DNA from: Nocardia uniformis NBRC 13702
GTDB taxonomy: Bacteria; Actinomycetota; Actinomycetes; Mycobacteriales; Mycobacteriaceae
Length of the DNA stretch: 64,000 nucleotides
Reading direction: 5' to 3'
Assembly (NCBI RefSeq): GCF_001613345.1
Contig: NZ_BDCE01000056.1
Span: forward strand, 62,001-126,000
Shown: positions 35,661-44,335 of the stretch, one piece after another
Numbering within the stretch: position 1 is the first letter of the stretch
Layout of the letters: every line of letters starts with the position of its first letter
The notes under the pieces: model-generated
Database searches by the model: none
What the model was told of the DNA's origin: nothing
What the model saw: only the letters and a program-made list of their open reading frames with translations
Made by a program: the position numbers and the translations under genes

Positions 35661-35676
35661 CAGCAATCACATTGTC
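35612..35676 (+). pseudogene. Relic of a tyrosine recombinase C terminus
   Basis: One frame reads TYVQASLPEVAEALTAIT. The truncated recombinase ending at 40260 has TYVRASLPEVAEALTAVS at its C terminus, where the Tyr is the catalytic nucleophile. The reading frame differs from that of the SDR pseudogene it overlaps. It appears to be the scar of an integrase gene lost from this site. Confidence 0.6.
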
Positions 35677-35721
35677 GGAGACGGCCAGAGCCGGACGTAC
35701 TTTGTAATCGAGGCACCTGGA

Positions 35722-36483
35722 TCAGTATGCGGCGACGGCTCCGCTCAATGCTGACTGGAGTTCGTCGCGGGCAATTCGAGTGATTTCCGCAGGCTTGGTG
35801 GGGAGGTTCGGGATCGGCATGCCGAAGTAGAAGCTAGCCGACTTCGCCTCTTCCTCGGTGGGTTCGACCGACGCGTCCCCGCGTGGGCCGTAGCTCAGGC
35901 CCATGCTCACCAACACCGGGTCCGCGCCGAGCTTCTTGGCGCGAAAAGCTATGTGCCCGATGCCAGATCCGACGGACTGCACCTCCGCGGGGTCAACGAG
36001 ATTGCACGTGCCCTCAGGGAACAGGGCCACGCTGTCACCGGCTGCCATGCGCTCGGCACAGAGATCGATCATCTGTTGCCCCGCGGCGTTCACCGCACGC
36101 AGGCCATGGTCCTTGCCACGGAACACCGGAACCCCACCCATCATGTCGATGCGCCGACGCAACTTGTCCTCCAGGAACAGCTCATCTTTGGCCAGTACGC
36201 GGGTCCGCCCGATGATTGGCCGCAGCGCACTGCGCCATGCGGCCGCCCCCACCGTGTATGGGTCCAGCTGCGAGAGATGATTTATGGAAATCAGCACTGG
36301 ACGGCCCCGGGATACGAACTCGCGCAACCGCTCTCGTGCACCCGGCGCATAGGTAATACGCGGCTGGAACCGACGACTCAGCAGCCAGTACGCTCCCTTC
36401 GCCTGCAATCTCGGCTGCTGATGCTTGCGATAGAACTCGTACACAGCGTCATTGTTCTCGAGAACAACCTTCGGACGTTCCAT
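35722..36483 (-). CDS. 1-acyl-glycerol-3-phosphate acyltransferase-like (PlsC) protein
   Basis: The 253-residue product has the acyltransferase HX4D motif in INHLSQLDP and the FPEGT phosphate-binding motif (VALFPEGTCNL), the two main PlsC blocks. It probably transfers acyl chains to a glycerolipid or similar acceptor at the membrane. I chose the ATG at 36483; GAGG lies about ten bases before it. An upstream TTG at 36534 has GGAGG almost against it and is less likely. A palindrome lies upstream at 36547. Confidence 0.8.
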   Translation of the reverse strand: MERPKVVLENNDAVYEFYRKHQQPRLQAKGAYWLLSRRFQPRITYAPGARERLREFVSRGRPVLISINHLSQLDPYTVGAAAWRSALRPIIGRTRVLAKDELFLEDKLRRRIDMMGGVPVFRGKDHGLRAVNAAGQQMIDLCAERMAAGDSVALFPEGTCNLVDPAEVQSVGSGIGHIAFRAKKLGADPVLVSMGLSYGPRGDASVEPTEEEAKSASFYFGMPIPNLPTKPAEITRIARDELQSALSGAVAAY

Positions 36484-36546
36484 GCCATTCGAACCTCGCG
36501 GTGTCACGGCGTCCGGATGCTGAGATATTGCCAAGCCTCCCTACTT

Positions 36547-36569
36547 TTATTGCAGTGAGACTGCGATAA
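36547..36569. promoter_or_regulatory. Inverted repeat between acyltransferase and small-peptide genes
   Basis: TTATTGCAGT, spacer GAG and ACTGCGATAA form ten-base arms with one mismatch. It lies 64 bases upstream of the acyltransferase start and 26 bases before the small GTG-started frame, so it is placed to control both. Confidence 0.6.
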
Positions 36570-36594
36570 GGCAAGAGCTACGAAAGGGCACACC

Positions 36595-36705
36595 GTGAAC
36601 ACCCCGATCATCGATCTTGGGTCCGTCACTATGAATCTCGCCGACGTGGTGACATCACTGGCCTCGAACGTGACATACCTGCTGCAATCATGGGGATCGG
36701 TGTAG
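36595..36705 (+). CDS. Possible 36-residue small protein
   Basis: A GTG-started frame encodes 36 residues, ending QSWGSV. AAAGGG lies about six bases upstream. The second half, from ADVVTSLAS to NVTYLLQSW, could form an amphipathic or membrane-facing helix. It is preceded closely by an inverted repeat and followed about 110 bases later by the DUF3159 gene on the same strand. I do not recognise a family; it could also be a leader peptide for the downstream gene. Confidence 0.4.
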   Translation: MNTPIIDLGSVTMNLADVVTSLASNVTYLLQSWGSV

Positions 36706-36814
36706 GTGACGGGCGGCTTCAATGTTCGCGATTCGAGCGCTTTTCGTGACAGCATGTCGATAGCTGATAGTTCGCTGATCGTTTCCTCTCGTACTGAACA
36801 ACAGGTGGTGGACG

Positions 36815-37465
36815 ATGGAGTCTGTCGAACAACCGCGCTCGGCCGCGACCGAGATGTGGGGCAAGTTCACCGCCCTCGGCGGCCCGCAGCACATTCTGGA
36901 CGGGGCCGCGCCCGCGATCGGGTTCTTGACCGGGTACGGGGTGTGGAACGCCAAGATCGGTGTGCTGATCGCGTTGGCGGTCGCGCTCGGGATCGGCGGC
37001 TACCGGCTGGCGCGCGGGGACTCGGTGAAGGTCGTGGCCATATCGGTGGCCTTGGTGGTGGTGTTCTCGCTGTTCGTCGGCTTCACCGGAGAAGGCCGCG
37101 CTTTCTATCTCCCCGACCTGCTGATCTGCGCGGTGTGCACGGTCGCGTTCGGGCTCACGCTGCTGCTGCCGCGACGCCCGCTCTCGCACTGGATCAGCCG
37201 CCGCATCGGCTTGGAACCAGCCGACGCCACCGATCCCGCCGCACGACTGCGGTTGCATCGGCGCGTCACGCTGGCGTGGTTCGTGTTCTGGGCGGTGCAC
37301 CTGGCGGTGATGGTGCCGCTGTACGCGGCGAACAAGGTGGTACTGCTCGGCTCGGTGGCACTGGTGCTGGGCAAACCCGCCCTGGTGGTGATGCTCGCCG
37401 TGACCTGGCTGTGGATCCGTCGATCCCTGCGCCACAGCACCCCGGCCGCCGCGTCCGCGCCCTGA
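36815..37465 (+). CDS. DUF3159 family membrane protein
   Basis: The 216-residue product has about five to six membrane segments, starting with GFLTGYGVWNAKIGVLIALA near residue 40, and matches the pattern of the actinobacterial DUF3159 family in its length and its N-terminal GGPQHILDGAAPAIGF stretch. The function of that family is unknown. GGTGG lies just before the ATG. It is followed about 70 bases later by the alkyl-sulfatase-type gene and might be co-transcribed with it. Confidence 0.75.
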   Translation: MESVEQPRSAATEMWGKFTALGGPQHILDGAAPAIGFLTGYGVWNAKIGVLIALAVALGIGGYRLARGDSVKVVAISVALVVVFSLFVGFTGEGRAFYLPDLLICAVCTVAFGLTLLLPRRPLSHWISRRIGLEPADATDPAARLRLHRRVTLAWFVFWAVHLAVMVPLYAANKVVLLGSVALVLGKPALVVMLAVTWLWIRRSLRHSTPAAASAP

Positions 37466-37537
37466 CCGACCTCCTCTCGATCCGACCAACCGACGCAGGG
37501 CCCGGGACTGGCCCGGCCCGGAGCAGGAAGGCCCACG

Positions 37538-39436
37538 ATGACCTCGACCGACCCCAGCGATTTCATCAACCAGCAGCATCAGCGCGCGCTGGCGGAGATG
37601 CCCTTCGCCGACACCACCGACCAGGCCGACTGCGATCGCGGATTCATCGCCGCCCTCGAGCCAGGAGTGGTGAAGACCGCCGACGGGAAAGTGGTGTGGG
37701 ACGCGGACTCGTGGGGATTCCTCGATGGCTCCTGCCCCGCTTCGGTGCATCCCAGTTTGTGGCGGCAGTCGGGGTTGAATGTGCGCCAAGGTCTCTACGA
37801 AGTCACTGCGGGGATCTACCAGATCCGTGGTCTCGACCTGTCACAGATGACCCTCGTCGAGGGAAAGACCGGCGTGATCGTCATCGATCCGCTGGTCTCG
37901 GCCGAGACGGCGGCCGCGGGCCTGAAGCTGTACCGCGAACACCGCGGCGACAAACAGGTGACCGGCCTGATCTACACGCACTCGCATATCGATCACTTCG
38001 GCGGTGCGCTCGGCGTCACCACTAACGAGGACGTCGACGCGGGCAAGCTACCGGTCATCGCCCCGGCCGGGTTTCTCGAGCACGCGGTCGCCGAGAACGT
38101 CTACGCCGGCACCGCCATGACGCGCCGCGCCGCCTACATGTACGGCGCGGTGCTGCCGCGCGGACCCAAGGGAACCGTGGGATCCGGTCTGGGGCAGACC
38201 AATTCGCTCGGCACCTTCACGCTGATCGCGCCGACCCTCGACATCACCCACACCGGGCAGGAGGAGACCGTCGACGGGGTCCGGATCGTCTTCCAGATCA
38301 CCCCGGGCACCGAAGCGCCTTCGGAGATGAACTTCTTCTTCCCCGACCACCGCGCCCTGTGCATGGCCGAGAACGCGACCCACACCCTGCACAACCTGCT
38401 CACCCTGCGCGGCGCGCTGGTGCGCGACCCGCACGTGTGGTCGCAGTACCTCACCGAATCGATCAACCTGTTCGCCCGCGACTCCGACGTCGTCTTCGCC
38501 TCGCATCACTGGCCGACCTGGGGCACCGACCGGCTAGTGGAATTCATGTCCCTGCAGCGGGATCTGTACGCCTATCTGCATGATCAGACGCTGCGGCGGC
38601 TCAATCAGGGCTATGTCGGCAGCGAGATAGCGGAAATGATCGAGCTGCCGCCGGCCATCGCGGCGGCCTGGCACACGCATGGGTATTACGGCAGCGTCAG
38701 TCACAATGTGAAGGCCATCTACCAGCGCTACATGGGCTGGTTCGACGGCAACCCGGCTCACCTGTGGGAGCATCCGCCGGTCGAAAGCGCCACGCGGCAT
38801 GTGGAATTCATGGGTGGCGCGGACGAGGTGCTGCGCAAGGCGCGCGTCGCCTACGACGCCGGTGACTACCGTTGGGTGGCGCAGGTGGTGAACTACGTGA
38901 TCTTCGCCGACCCCACCAACGAGGCCGCGAAAACCCTGCAGGCCAGCACCTTCGAGCAGCTGGGCTACGGCGCCGAGAACGCACCCTGGCGCAACTTCTA
39001 CCTCATGGGCGCCTACGAACTACGCAACGGCAATGTCGGCACGCCGACCGCGGCCACCTCGCCGACCATGCTGGCGGCGCTGACGGTGGAGCAGGTCTTC
39101 GACGCTATCTCTCTGCGCCTGGACGGACCCAAGGCGTGGCACGAAACCGCCGTCAGCGATTGGCATTTCACCGACGAGAAACGCGTCCGCCGCCTCGAAC
39201 TACGCAACGGCGTGCTGGTGCATTACGACCGACCCGACAGCGCGAACCTCCCGGCGGCCGAGGTCACCTTCACCCTCACCCGCGCCACCCTCATCGGCGT
39301 CCTGCTCGGCGGCCAGGACCTGCCCACCGCGCTGAAATCAAGGGCCATCACCATCGACGGCGACGCCCAGAGCTTCGTCCGTCTCACCACACTCTTCGAC
39401 GAACCCGACCCGAACTTCGCCATCGTCACCCCATAG
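37538..39436 (+). CDS. Alkyl sulfatase-type metallo-beta-lactamase-fold hydrolase
   Basis: The 632-residue product has the zinc motif THSHIDHFGG near residues 147-156 in a metallo-beta-lactamase fold. It also has the long middle dimerisation region and C-terminal SCP2-like domain expected of type III alkyl sulfatases of the SdsA1/BDS1 kind. It should remove sulfate from primary alkyl sulfates, giving an alcohol that the dehydrogenases in this window could oxidise. No Sec or Tat signal is visible, so it is probably cytoplasmic. Confidence 0.88.
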   Translation: MTSTDPSDFINQQHQRALAEMPFADTTDQADCDRGFIAALEPGVVKTADGKVVWDADSWGFLDGSCPASVHPSLWRQSGLNVRQGLYEVTAGIYQIRGLDLSQMTLVEGKTGVIVIDPLVSAETAAAGLKLYREHRGDKQVTGLIYTHSHIDHFGGALGVTTNEDVDAGKLPVIAPAGFLEHAVAENVYAGTAMTRRAAYMYGAVLPRGPKGTVGSGLGQTNSLGTFTLIAPTLDITHTGQEETVDGVRIVFQITPGTEAPSEMNFFFPDHRALCMAENATHTLHNLLTLRGALVRDPHVWSQYLTESINLFARDSDVVFASHHWPTWGTDRLVEFMSLQRDLYAYLHDQTLRRLNQGYVGSEIAEMIELPPAIAAAWHTHGYYGSVSHNVKAIYQRYMGWFDGNPAHLWEHPPVESATRHVEFMGGADEVLRKARVAYDAGDYRWVAQVVNYVIFADPTNEAAKTLQASTFEQLGYGAENAPWRNFYLMGAYELRNGNVGTPTAATSPTMLAALTVEQVFDAISLRLDGPKAWHETAVSDWHFTDEKRVRRLELRNGVLVHYDRPDSANLPAAEVTFTLTRATLIGVLLGGQDLPTALKSRAITIDGDAQSFVRLTTLFDEPDPNFAIVTP

Positions 39437-39504
39437 CCCGAAACCACCCCCGCGCCAATGTCGTTCCCGCCTGCCGATGGTTCCGGTGCGTTGCGGTTGT
39501 TCGA

Positions 39505-40260
39505 TCAAATTCCCGTAGTGGGCGTGGTGCCGCAGCCAATATGGTGTCCGCGCTCCGGTGCATTTACCGGCACGCTGAAGCCGACCAGTTGATCCGTCCG
39601 TCGAACAATCCGGCCACGAAGGTAGCCAAGCCCCGGCGTCTTCCCAGCACCCGGCATGCACTCACCTTCGAACAGATAAAGGAGATCGGCCGCGTCGCTT
39701 CTACAACGGGAAACGATCGAGAACTGGATGCGCTGATTATTCGGCTCCATATCGAAACCGCTTGCCGCACAGGTGGTGCGCTCGCACTCAATATCGACGA
39801 CCTCAACGTCGAGGACTGCCTGGTCAGGCTCCGCGAAAAGGGCGAGACCGAGCGCTGGCAGCCGGTGTCCCCCCTATTGATGAGCAGGCTGGTCGACCAC
39901 GTCAACACACGTGGTGGGGCGCAAGCGACCAAACAGGTTCTCCGGTACCGCAATGGCAGGCCGGTCGGCCGCCGTCGCTACGACTATCTGGTCAAGCGGA
40001 TCCGCGAGCAGCTCCCGTGGGCCGCCAGGCTGCAGATCAGCGCGCACTGGCTCAGGCACACCACACTCACGTTCGTCGAGCGGGAGTTCGGTTACGCCGT
40101 CGCCCGCGCGTACGCGGGACACAGCGAGCCCACCAACATCGACGGTGCCACCTACACCTACGTTCGCGCCTCGCTGCCCGAGGTAGCCGAGGCGCTGACC
40201 GCGGTATCGGGTCAACCCCATCCGCTGGCTCGGGAACCTCGCCACCTGCCGAGCCCGTAG
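39505..40260 (+). pseudogene. 5'-truncated tyrosine recombinase
   Basis: Homology to the intact recombinase at 41016 begins only in the middle of that protein (SALRCIYRHAEAD matching NALRCLYRFAIDD), so the N-terminal core-binding domain is missing. The catalytic domain looks whole: Arg in ETACRTGG, Lys-bearing LREKGE, HWLRH, AGHSE and Tyr in TYTYVRA. An ATG at 39541 could start a 239-residue product. Without the arm and core domains it should not recombine alone, but it could bind DNA. Confidence 0.75.
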
Positions 40261-40276
40261 CGCATCCGCTCCCCTG

Positions 40277-40406
40277 ATGTGACTGCACCAAATCCGCATG
40301 TGACTGCACCTGGAGCGCTCTTCCATGTGACTGCAGTAACGCGCTAATGTGACGGCATGAACCCCCAACAGGGGCGAATTCACCCAGATCGTGTGACTGA
40401 AGTAAC
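40277..40406 (+). repeat. Five ATGTGACTGCA-type direct repeats
   Basis: ATGTGACTGCACC occurs at 40277 and 40298, ATGTGACTGCAGTAAC at 40325, ATGTGACGGC at 40347 and GTGTGACTGAAGTAAC at 40391. Spacings are 21, 27, 22 and 44 bases, so most copies lie about two helix turns apart on one face. They fill the promoter and 5' end of the AbrB-like gene, after the truncated recombinase. They look like binding sites for the AbrB-like protein or recombinase. Confidence 0.7.
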
Positions 40407-41019
40407 GGACGGTCACGAATCCGATTCGCATTTGCCAAACCAGCGGATTACAACCCCTGCATTGACACCTGAGGAAGGGCCTGTCCAACGCACTTATCGT
40501 GCAACTCCGCTAGCTCCCGGGCCAGCTACGAATATATCTCAACTCCGACCGATTGCACCGGTTCTGCCCAGCTCGGCTGACATCGAGCAACCAGGATCGA
40601 TGGCTGCCTTCAGTTCCCGGCGACGAAGGCCACTGCCAGTCGCGGAGATCCGTGTTTCTCTGCGGCATCCGGAGCGCACGATGATCCACGGCGTGAGCCC
40701 GGTCGACAGAACCGGGCGCATCGCCGCCAAACCGATCCTCAGCGCCCTCGAATGGAAGCCGGGCACTCTGCTCGCGTTTCAGGTGCGAGACGGAATCATC
40801 ACCGTCGATCGATGTGACGCCGACGGCAGACGAATCTATCTGGACGGCCATCTCCGAATCCCGGCCGAAATCCTCCGGGCCGCCGACTGCCGAGCAGGCA
40901 ACCGCCTGCTGCTGACCGCACACATACTCGAGAAGTCGCTGACAATATGTCCTCAGCACTTGCTCGACATCATGGTCGCTCACCAGCTCAGCAACCGTGG
41001 CACAGGCGGTGCCCCGTGA
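40357..41019 (+). CDS. AbrB-like DNA-binding protein paired with the recombinase
   Basis: The 220-residue product has an unstructured N-terminal half and a C-terminal half with two AbrB/SpoVT-like swapped-hairpin motifs: VSPVDRTGRIAAKPIL then WKPGTLL, and YLDGHLRIPAEILRAA then GNRLLLTA. The second is the clearer. Its TGA overlaps the GTG start of the recombinase (GTGA), so the two proteins are made together. It probably binds the repeats upstream and controls expression or acts as a directionality factor; this is inference from placement. The ATG at 40357 sits within the repeat array; a later start is possible. Confidence 0.65.
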   Translation: MNPQQGRIHPDRVTEVTDGHESDSHLPNQRITTPALTPEEGPVQRTYRATPLAPGPATNISQLRPIAPVLPSSADIEQPGSMAAFSSRRRRPLPVAEIRVSLRHPERTMIHGVSPVDRTGRIAAKPILSALEWKPGTLLAFQVRDGIITVDRCDADGRRIYLDGHLRIPAEILRAADCRAGNRLLLTAHILEKSLTICPQHLLDIMVAHQLSNRGTGGAP

Positions 41020-42107
41020 CCGTTCAATCGACCGGCAATATCGAAGCGGCGATGCTCCTGATCGACCGTCTCGGGGTCAGCATCGACGATCTCCGCAGTG
41101 CCGCAATCGAAAAACCCCACGTCCCGACCTTCGGCGAATACATTCCGGTCGTCTACAACGCGATGCCGGCGACCGCTACCCGCGACACATACATGTCCTA
41201 CTGGACCAAGTTGTGGCCGGACAAACGGCTCGACGAGCCCACGGTGACCGAGCTGAAAACCCTCATCGAAGAAGCACGTCAGAACCGACGAATCTGCCGC
41301 AGCGACCGCGGCGGCCAGTACGCCGTCGAGCACTTCGTCAACGCGCTGCGCTGCCTCTACCGATTCGCCATAGACGACCGATACATCACCAAAGAGGAGG
41401 ATCCTTCGGCACGGCTCGAACCACCCAAACCCTTGCCCTCCAACCGACGGGCATTGCCGGGTGAATTGCTCGCGGCAGTGAATCACGCAGCAGCCGAGGG
41501 CGGTAACGATCCCGCACTCGACACATTGCTACTGCGTCTGCACACCGAAACCGCATGCCGCCTCGGAGGCGCATTGGCTCTTCGACCCGAGGACCTCGAT
41601 CCGACCCAGTCATTGATCCTGCTCCGGGAGAAGGGCCAGAAGGAACGATGGCAACCGGTGACACCCACGTTGATGACCGCGTTGCAAAACCAATACGCGG
41701 AGCGGATTGCCTATTTCGACCCGGGCCGAACGACGGCGATCAATGGCCGTCCACTCACCATTGACGCCAGGCAGCGGTTGTTGCGCTACCGCAACGGCCT
41801 GCCGATGAGCAAACGCCGATACCAAATCCTTTGGGAAAGAATCGGCGGCGCCGTACCAGCAGTCGCGACCCATGGGATCAGCACCCATTGGCTGCGCCAC
41901 ACCACCCTGCGATGGGTCGAGCGCAATTTCGGGCATTCTGTCGCCAAAGCTTATGCAGGGCACGCAAATCAACACAGCCGCGGAGCGACAACCATTTACA
42001 CCCGTGCCGGAATCGAGGAGGTGGCAGAAGCGCTCGCCGCTATGACCGGTGAACCACATCCCTTGGCATCCGATCCCGGATTGTCCTGGCACCAAGCCGA
42101 CCGGTAG
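41016..42107 (+). CDS. Tyrosine recombinase/integrase, intact
   Basis: The 363-residue product has an N-terminal SAM-like core-binding domain (about 45-150) and a complete catalytic domain: Arg in TETACRLGGALAL, Lys in LREKGQKERW, HWLRH, AGHANQ and the nucleophile Tyr in TTIYTRAG near residue 330. It starts at GTG 41016, overlapping the AbrB-like gene. About 100 bases after its stop lie a terminator and the 3' end of a tRNA on the other strand, the usual place for an integrase next to its attachment site. Confidence 0.87.
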   Translation: MTVQSTGNIEAAMLLIDRLGVSIDDLRSAAIEKPHVPTFGEYIPVVYNAMPATATRDTYMSYWTKLWPDKRLDEPTVTELKTLIEEARQNRRICRSDRGGQYAVEHFVNALRCLYRFAIDDRYITKEEDPSARLEPPKPLPSNRRALPGELLAAVNHAAAEGGNDPALDTLLLRLHTETACRLGGALALRPEDLDPTQSLILLREKGQKERWQPVTPTLMTALQNQYAERIAYFDPGRTTAINGRPLTIDARQRLLRYRNGLPMSKRRYQILWERIGGAVPAVATHGISTHWLRHTTLRWVERNFGHSVAKAYAGHANQHSRGATTIYTRAGIEEVAEALAAMTGEPHPLASDPGLSWHQADR

Positions 42108-42172
42108 CCCGACACCGCGAGGACGGCTGCAGTCCCATTCTCGTCTCGTGCTCTCAGGCGGTACGCAATGAG

Positions 42173-42202
42173 AAATCCCCTCCGCTAGGTCGGAGGGGAT
42201 TT
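42173..42202. terminator. Strong 12-base-stem terminator
   Basis: AAATCCCCTCCG at 42173-42184 and CGGAGGGGATTT at 42191-42202 form a perfect stem with a six-base loop, with T or A runs on either side. It can serve the integrase on the plus strand or the tRNA fragment on the minus strand. Confidence 0.85.
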
Positions 42203-42208
42203 TCAGAC

Positions 42209-42238
42209 GGCGGACTGACGGGATTTGAACCTGCGACC
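42209..42238 (-). other. tRNA 3'-end fragment, likely attachment site
   Basis: Read on the minus strand this is GGTCGCAGGTTCAAATCCC followed by GTCAGTCCGCC, which is the T arm (GGTTCAAATCC) and acceptor 3' half of a tRNA. No 5' half, D arm or anticodon arm is found upstream on that strand. Such fragments are usual where an integrase duplicated the 3' end of its tRNA target. The T-stem has one mismatch. The tRNA species cannot be told. Confidence 0.6.
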
Positions 42239-42244
42239 ACCTGG

Positions 42245-42615
42245 CACGCGTTCCAGTTGAACAGACCCCACTCATCAGTGTCCAATAGTGCTCAGTACCA
42301 GGCTTTTTCGAGAAACGACTATTCTCAACGATTCGCATGAATTCGCATTGATTCCGGTCAAAAGTGTGGGGTTTCTGTGGGGGCGCTTCCCACCGTTACC
42401 GCAGGCGACTTCCCGAGGAGACCGACGCCGGAACCCCGCCACAGAATCTCACCGTCGAGTTCTGCCATTCGGTTTCCATGGCGATTGGTTTCGGCGAGCT
42501 CGTCCGGATCGGCGATCTCACGCCGCGGTCCGATCGCCGCCCCGGCTCGGGCGCGGTCCTCATGGAGGATAAACAGTGGCCGCATCGCTGCCACGATCTG
42601 TGCCCGCTCATCACC
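42245..42615. other. Unassigned stretch between tRNA fragment and IS remains
   Basis: No recognisable gene is seen. It contains GTGTGGGG and GTGGGGGC near 42366-42385 and open frames on both strands without family features or convincing ribosome sites. It is probably junk from the mobile elements around it. Confidence 0.4.
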
Positions 42616-42709
42616 GGGACGCCGACCCCGCACCCCGCATCAACCGCTCGACTCGCTTGCGGCCGACGGAGAACCCGCGCCGGGCCAGCATCGCGTGAAC
42701 CCGCGGTAC
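42616..42709 (-). pseudogene. Fragment of IS3-family orfB, N-terminal part
   Basis: On the minus strand the frame next to the IS30 end reads VHAMLARRGFSVGRKRVERLMR, the helix-turn-helix segment of IS3-family OrfB transposases (usually H-x-L-x-(R/G)-G-x2-VG-x3-V-x-RLMR). It is cut by the IS30 end on one side and loses similarity after LMR. Confidence 0.65.
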
Positions 42710-42735
42710 TTGGATTCCAGCAGTCGTCGCAACAC
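42710..42735 (+). repeat. Left terminal inverted repeat of the IS30 element
   Basis: It begins TTGGATTCCAGCAGTCGT and ends CGCAACAC. It matches the reverse complement of the right repeat except at one base (C in place of T). Confidence 0.8.
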
Positions 42736-42753
42736 CTCTCGGAAGGTGCGGCC

Positions 42754-44300
42754 ATGGCTGGCAGGAAGTACACGCAGCAGCAAAAGGATGAGTTCTTCCG
42801 GGTACTCGACCGGGGAGGAACGGTCCGCGCCGCAGCGAAAGCGGTGGGCATTCCTGAAAACGCCGGCTACAACTGGCTGCGCCACACCGGGCTGACCATG
42901 CAGCGGGCAACGCCACGCGTCTACTCCGCGGAGCTGAAGGCGGAATTTCTTCGCCTGGTGCGGGAACGGCAGATCATTTCCACTGTTGCTCGTGAGTTGG
43001 GAATTGCTCGGCCGACTGCGTATGCGTGGGCTCGCAAGGCGGGAATCTCTACCAGCGAGGCACGCAAGGTCAACCCGCGCCGGGAGGAATTCTTGCGACT
43101 GCGTGCTGCCGGGCTCACACGCGCACAGGCTCGGAAGCAGGTCGGTGCCGATGCCCGATCGGCCACCGACTGGGACAAGGGCATCACGATCATCAACCGG
43201 GGGCGGGTCTATCCGGACGGTCGTGTGGTGCGCTACCCCGAGCGCAACAATGGCGGCGTGCCGGAACGAAGATCACGCGCGATCGGTGGAAGTGTCGATC
43301 TCAAGGTTGTTGAGAAGATCATCCATCGGCGATACCTCAGCCTGGTAGAGCGTGAGCAACTTCAGGACCTGCGGCGGTCAGGTTGTCGATCCGCAAGATC
43401 GCCTCCGAGCTGGGCCGTTCGCCATCGACGATCAGTCGGGAGTTGAACCGCAACACCGTCTCCTCGCGCGGATACATGCCTCATACCGCGCACCGGCTGT
43501 CGTGAAACGCCGAGCCCGACCGCGGCCACCGAAACTGGTCGCGAACACCGCACTCCGCCACTACGTGCAGGCGAAACTGAACAAGAAGTGGTCACCACAG
43601 CAGATCAGCCACCGACTGATCAAGGACTTCCCGACCAGTTCGGAGATGCGAGTGAGCACCGAAACGATCTACGTCCACGCTCGCGGAGAGCTCAAACGTG
43701 CACTCGGAAAAACAACTTCGGCGCGGTCGCCTCGCTCGCAAACCCCGCAAGCAGCCCGACGTCCGTCGCCCGAGGTTCGTCGATCCGATGAACTCTATCG
43801 GCCAACGGCCTGCCGTCGTCGAGTCCAGGACAGTGCCTGGCCACTGGGAAGGCGACCTCATCATCGGCGCCCTGGGCGGATCAGTGATCGCGACTCTGGT
43901 CGAGCGGTCCACACGCTTTGTCCTGCTCGGTCGCCTCGGCCGCGAACGCAATGCCGAAACCGTCCGGGACTCGCTGATCGCCGCCGTCGCCAACCTGCCG
44001 GCGTCGCTGAGAGGAACACTGACCTGGGACCAGGGCGCGGAGATGGCCGAGCACCGCGCGTTCAGCACCGCGACGAACTTCGAGGTCTACTTCGCAGACC
44101 CAGGATCGCCCTGCCAGCGCGGCACCAACGAAAACACGAACGGACTTCTCCGGCAATACTTTCCACGCGGCACCGACCTGGCAGGACACGGCATCGACGA
44201 CCTCCGAGCGGTCGCCCAGGAACTCAACGAGCGACCCCGCAAGTCGCTGGACTGGGACACACCCGCCGAGCGTCTTACTGCTTTACTGGAAGCCTCGTAA
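42754..44300 (+). pseudogene. IS30-family transposase with several frameshifts
   Basis: The conserved protein is spread over three frames. It starts at MAGRKYTQQQ (42754) and reads to RRSG near 43380, then shifts to LSIRKIASELGRSPSTISRE (a helix-turn-helix) up to a stop at 43503. It shifts again to KRRARPRPPKL and shifts back near 43706 to LRRGRLARKPRKQ. The DDE domain is whole in the last frame: Asp in HWEGDLIIG, Asp in TWDQGAEM and Glu in NENTNGLLRQYFP. At least three single-base lesions are needed, so it is inactive. Confidence 0.8.
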
Positions 44301-44306
44301 CCACGC

Positions 44307-44332
44307 GTGTTGCAACGACTGCTGGAATCCAA
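44307..44332 (-). repeat. Right terminal inverted repeat of the IS30 element
   Basis: It reads GTGTTGCAACGACTGCTGG and then AATCCAA, the inverse of the left end with one mismatch, starting six bases after the transposase stop. Confidence 0.8.
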
Positions 44333-44335
44333 GCG

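Larger units (their letters stand above)
42710..44332 (+). mobile_element. IS30-family insertion sequence, decayed
   Basis: The element is bounded by 26-base terminal inverted repeats with one mismatch, at 42710-42735 and 44307-44332. It is about 1.6 kb and holds one transposase gene that is broken by frameshifts. The flanking DNA on the two sides comes from IS3-family genes in opposite orientation. Confidence 0.8.

Noticed and set aside
40277..40406. Possible CRISPR array
   Set aside because: The repeats are only about 11-16 bases, differ in sequence and have 5-30 bases between them. No cas genes are near.
41992..42320. Complete tRNA gene at the integrase end
   Set aside because: Only the T arm and acceptor 3' half are present; no D arm or anticodon arm could be found upstream on the minus strand.
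43380..43385. Programmed frameshift in the IS30 transposase
   Set aside because: No slippery run or stimulatory structure is evident, and further frameshifts follow in the same gene. IS30 transposases are normally one frame.
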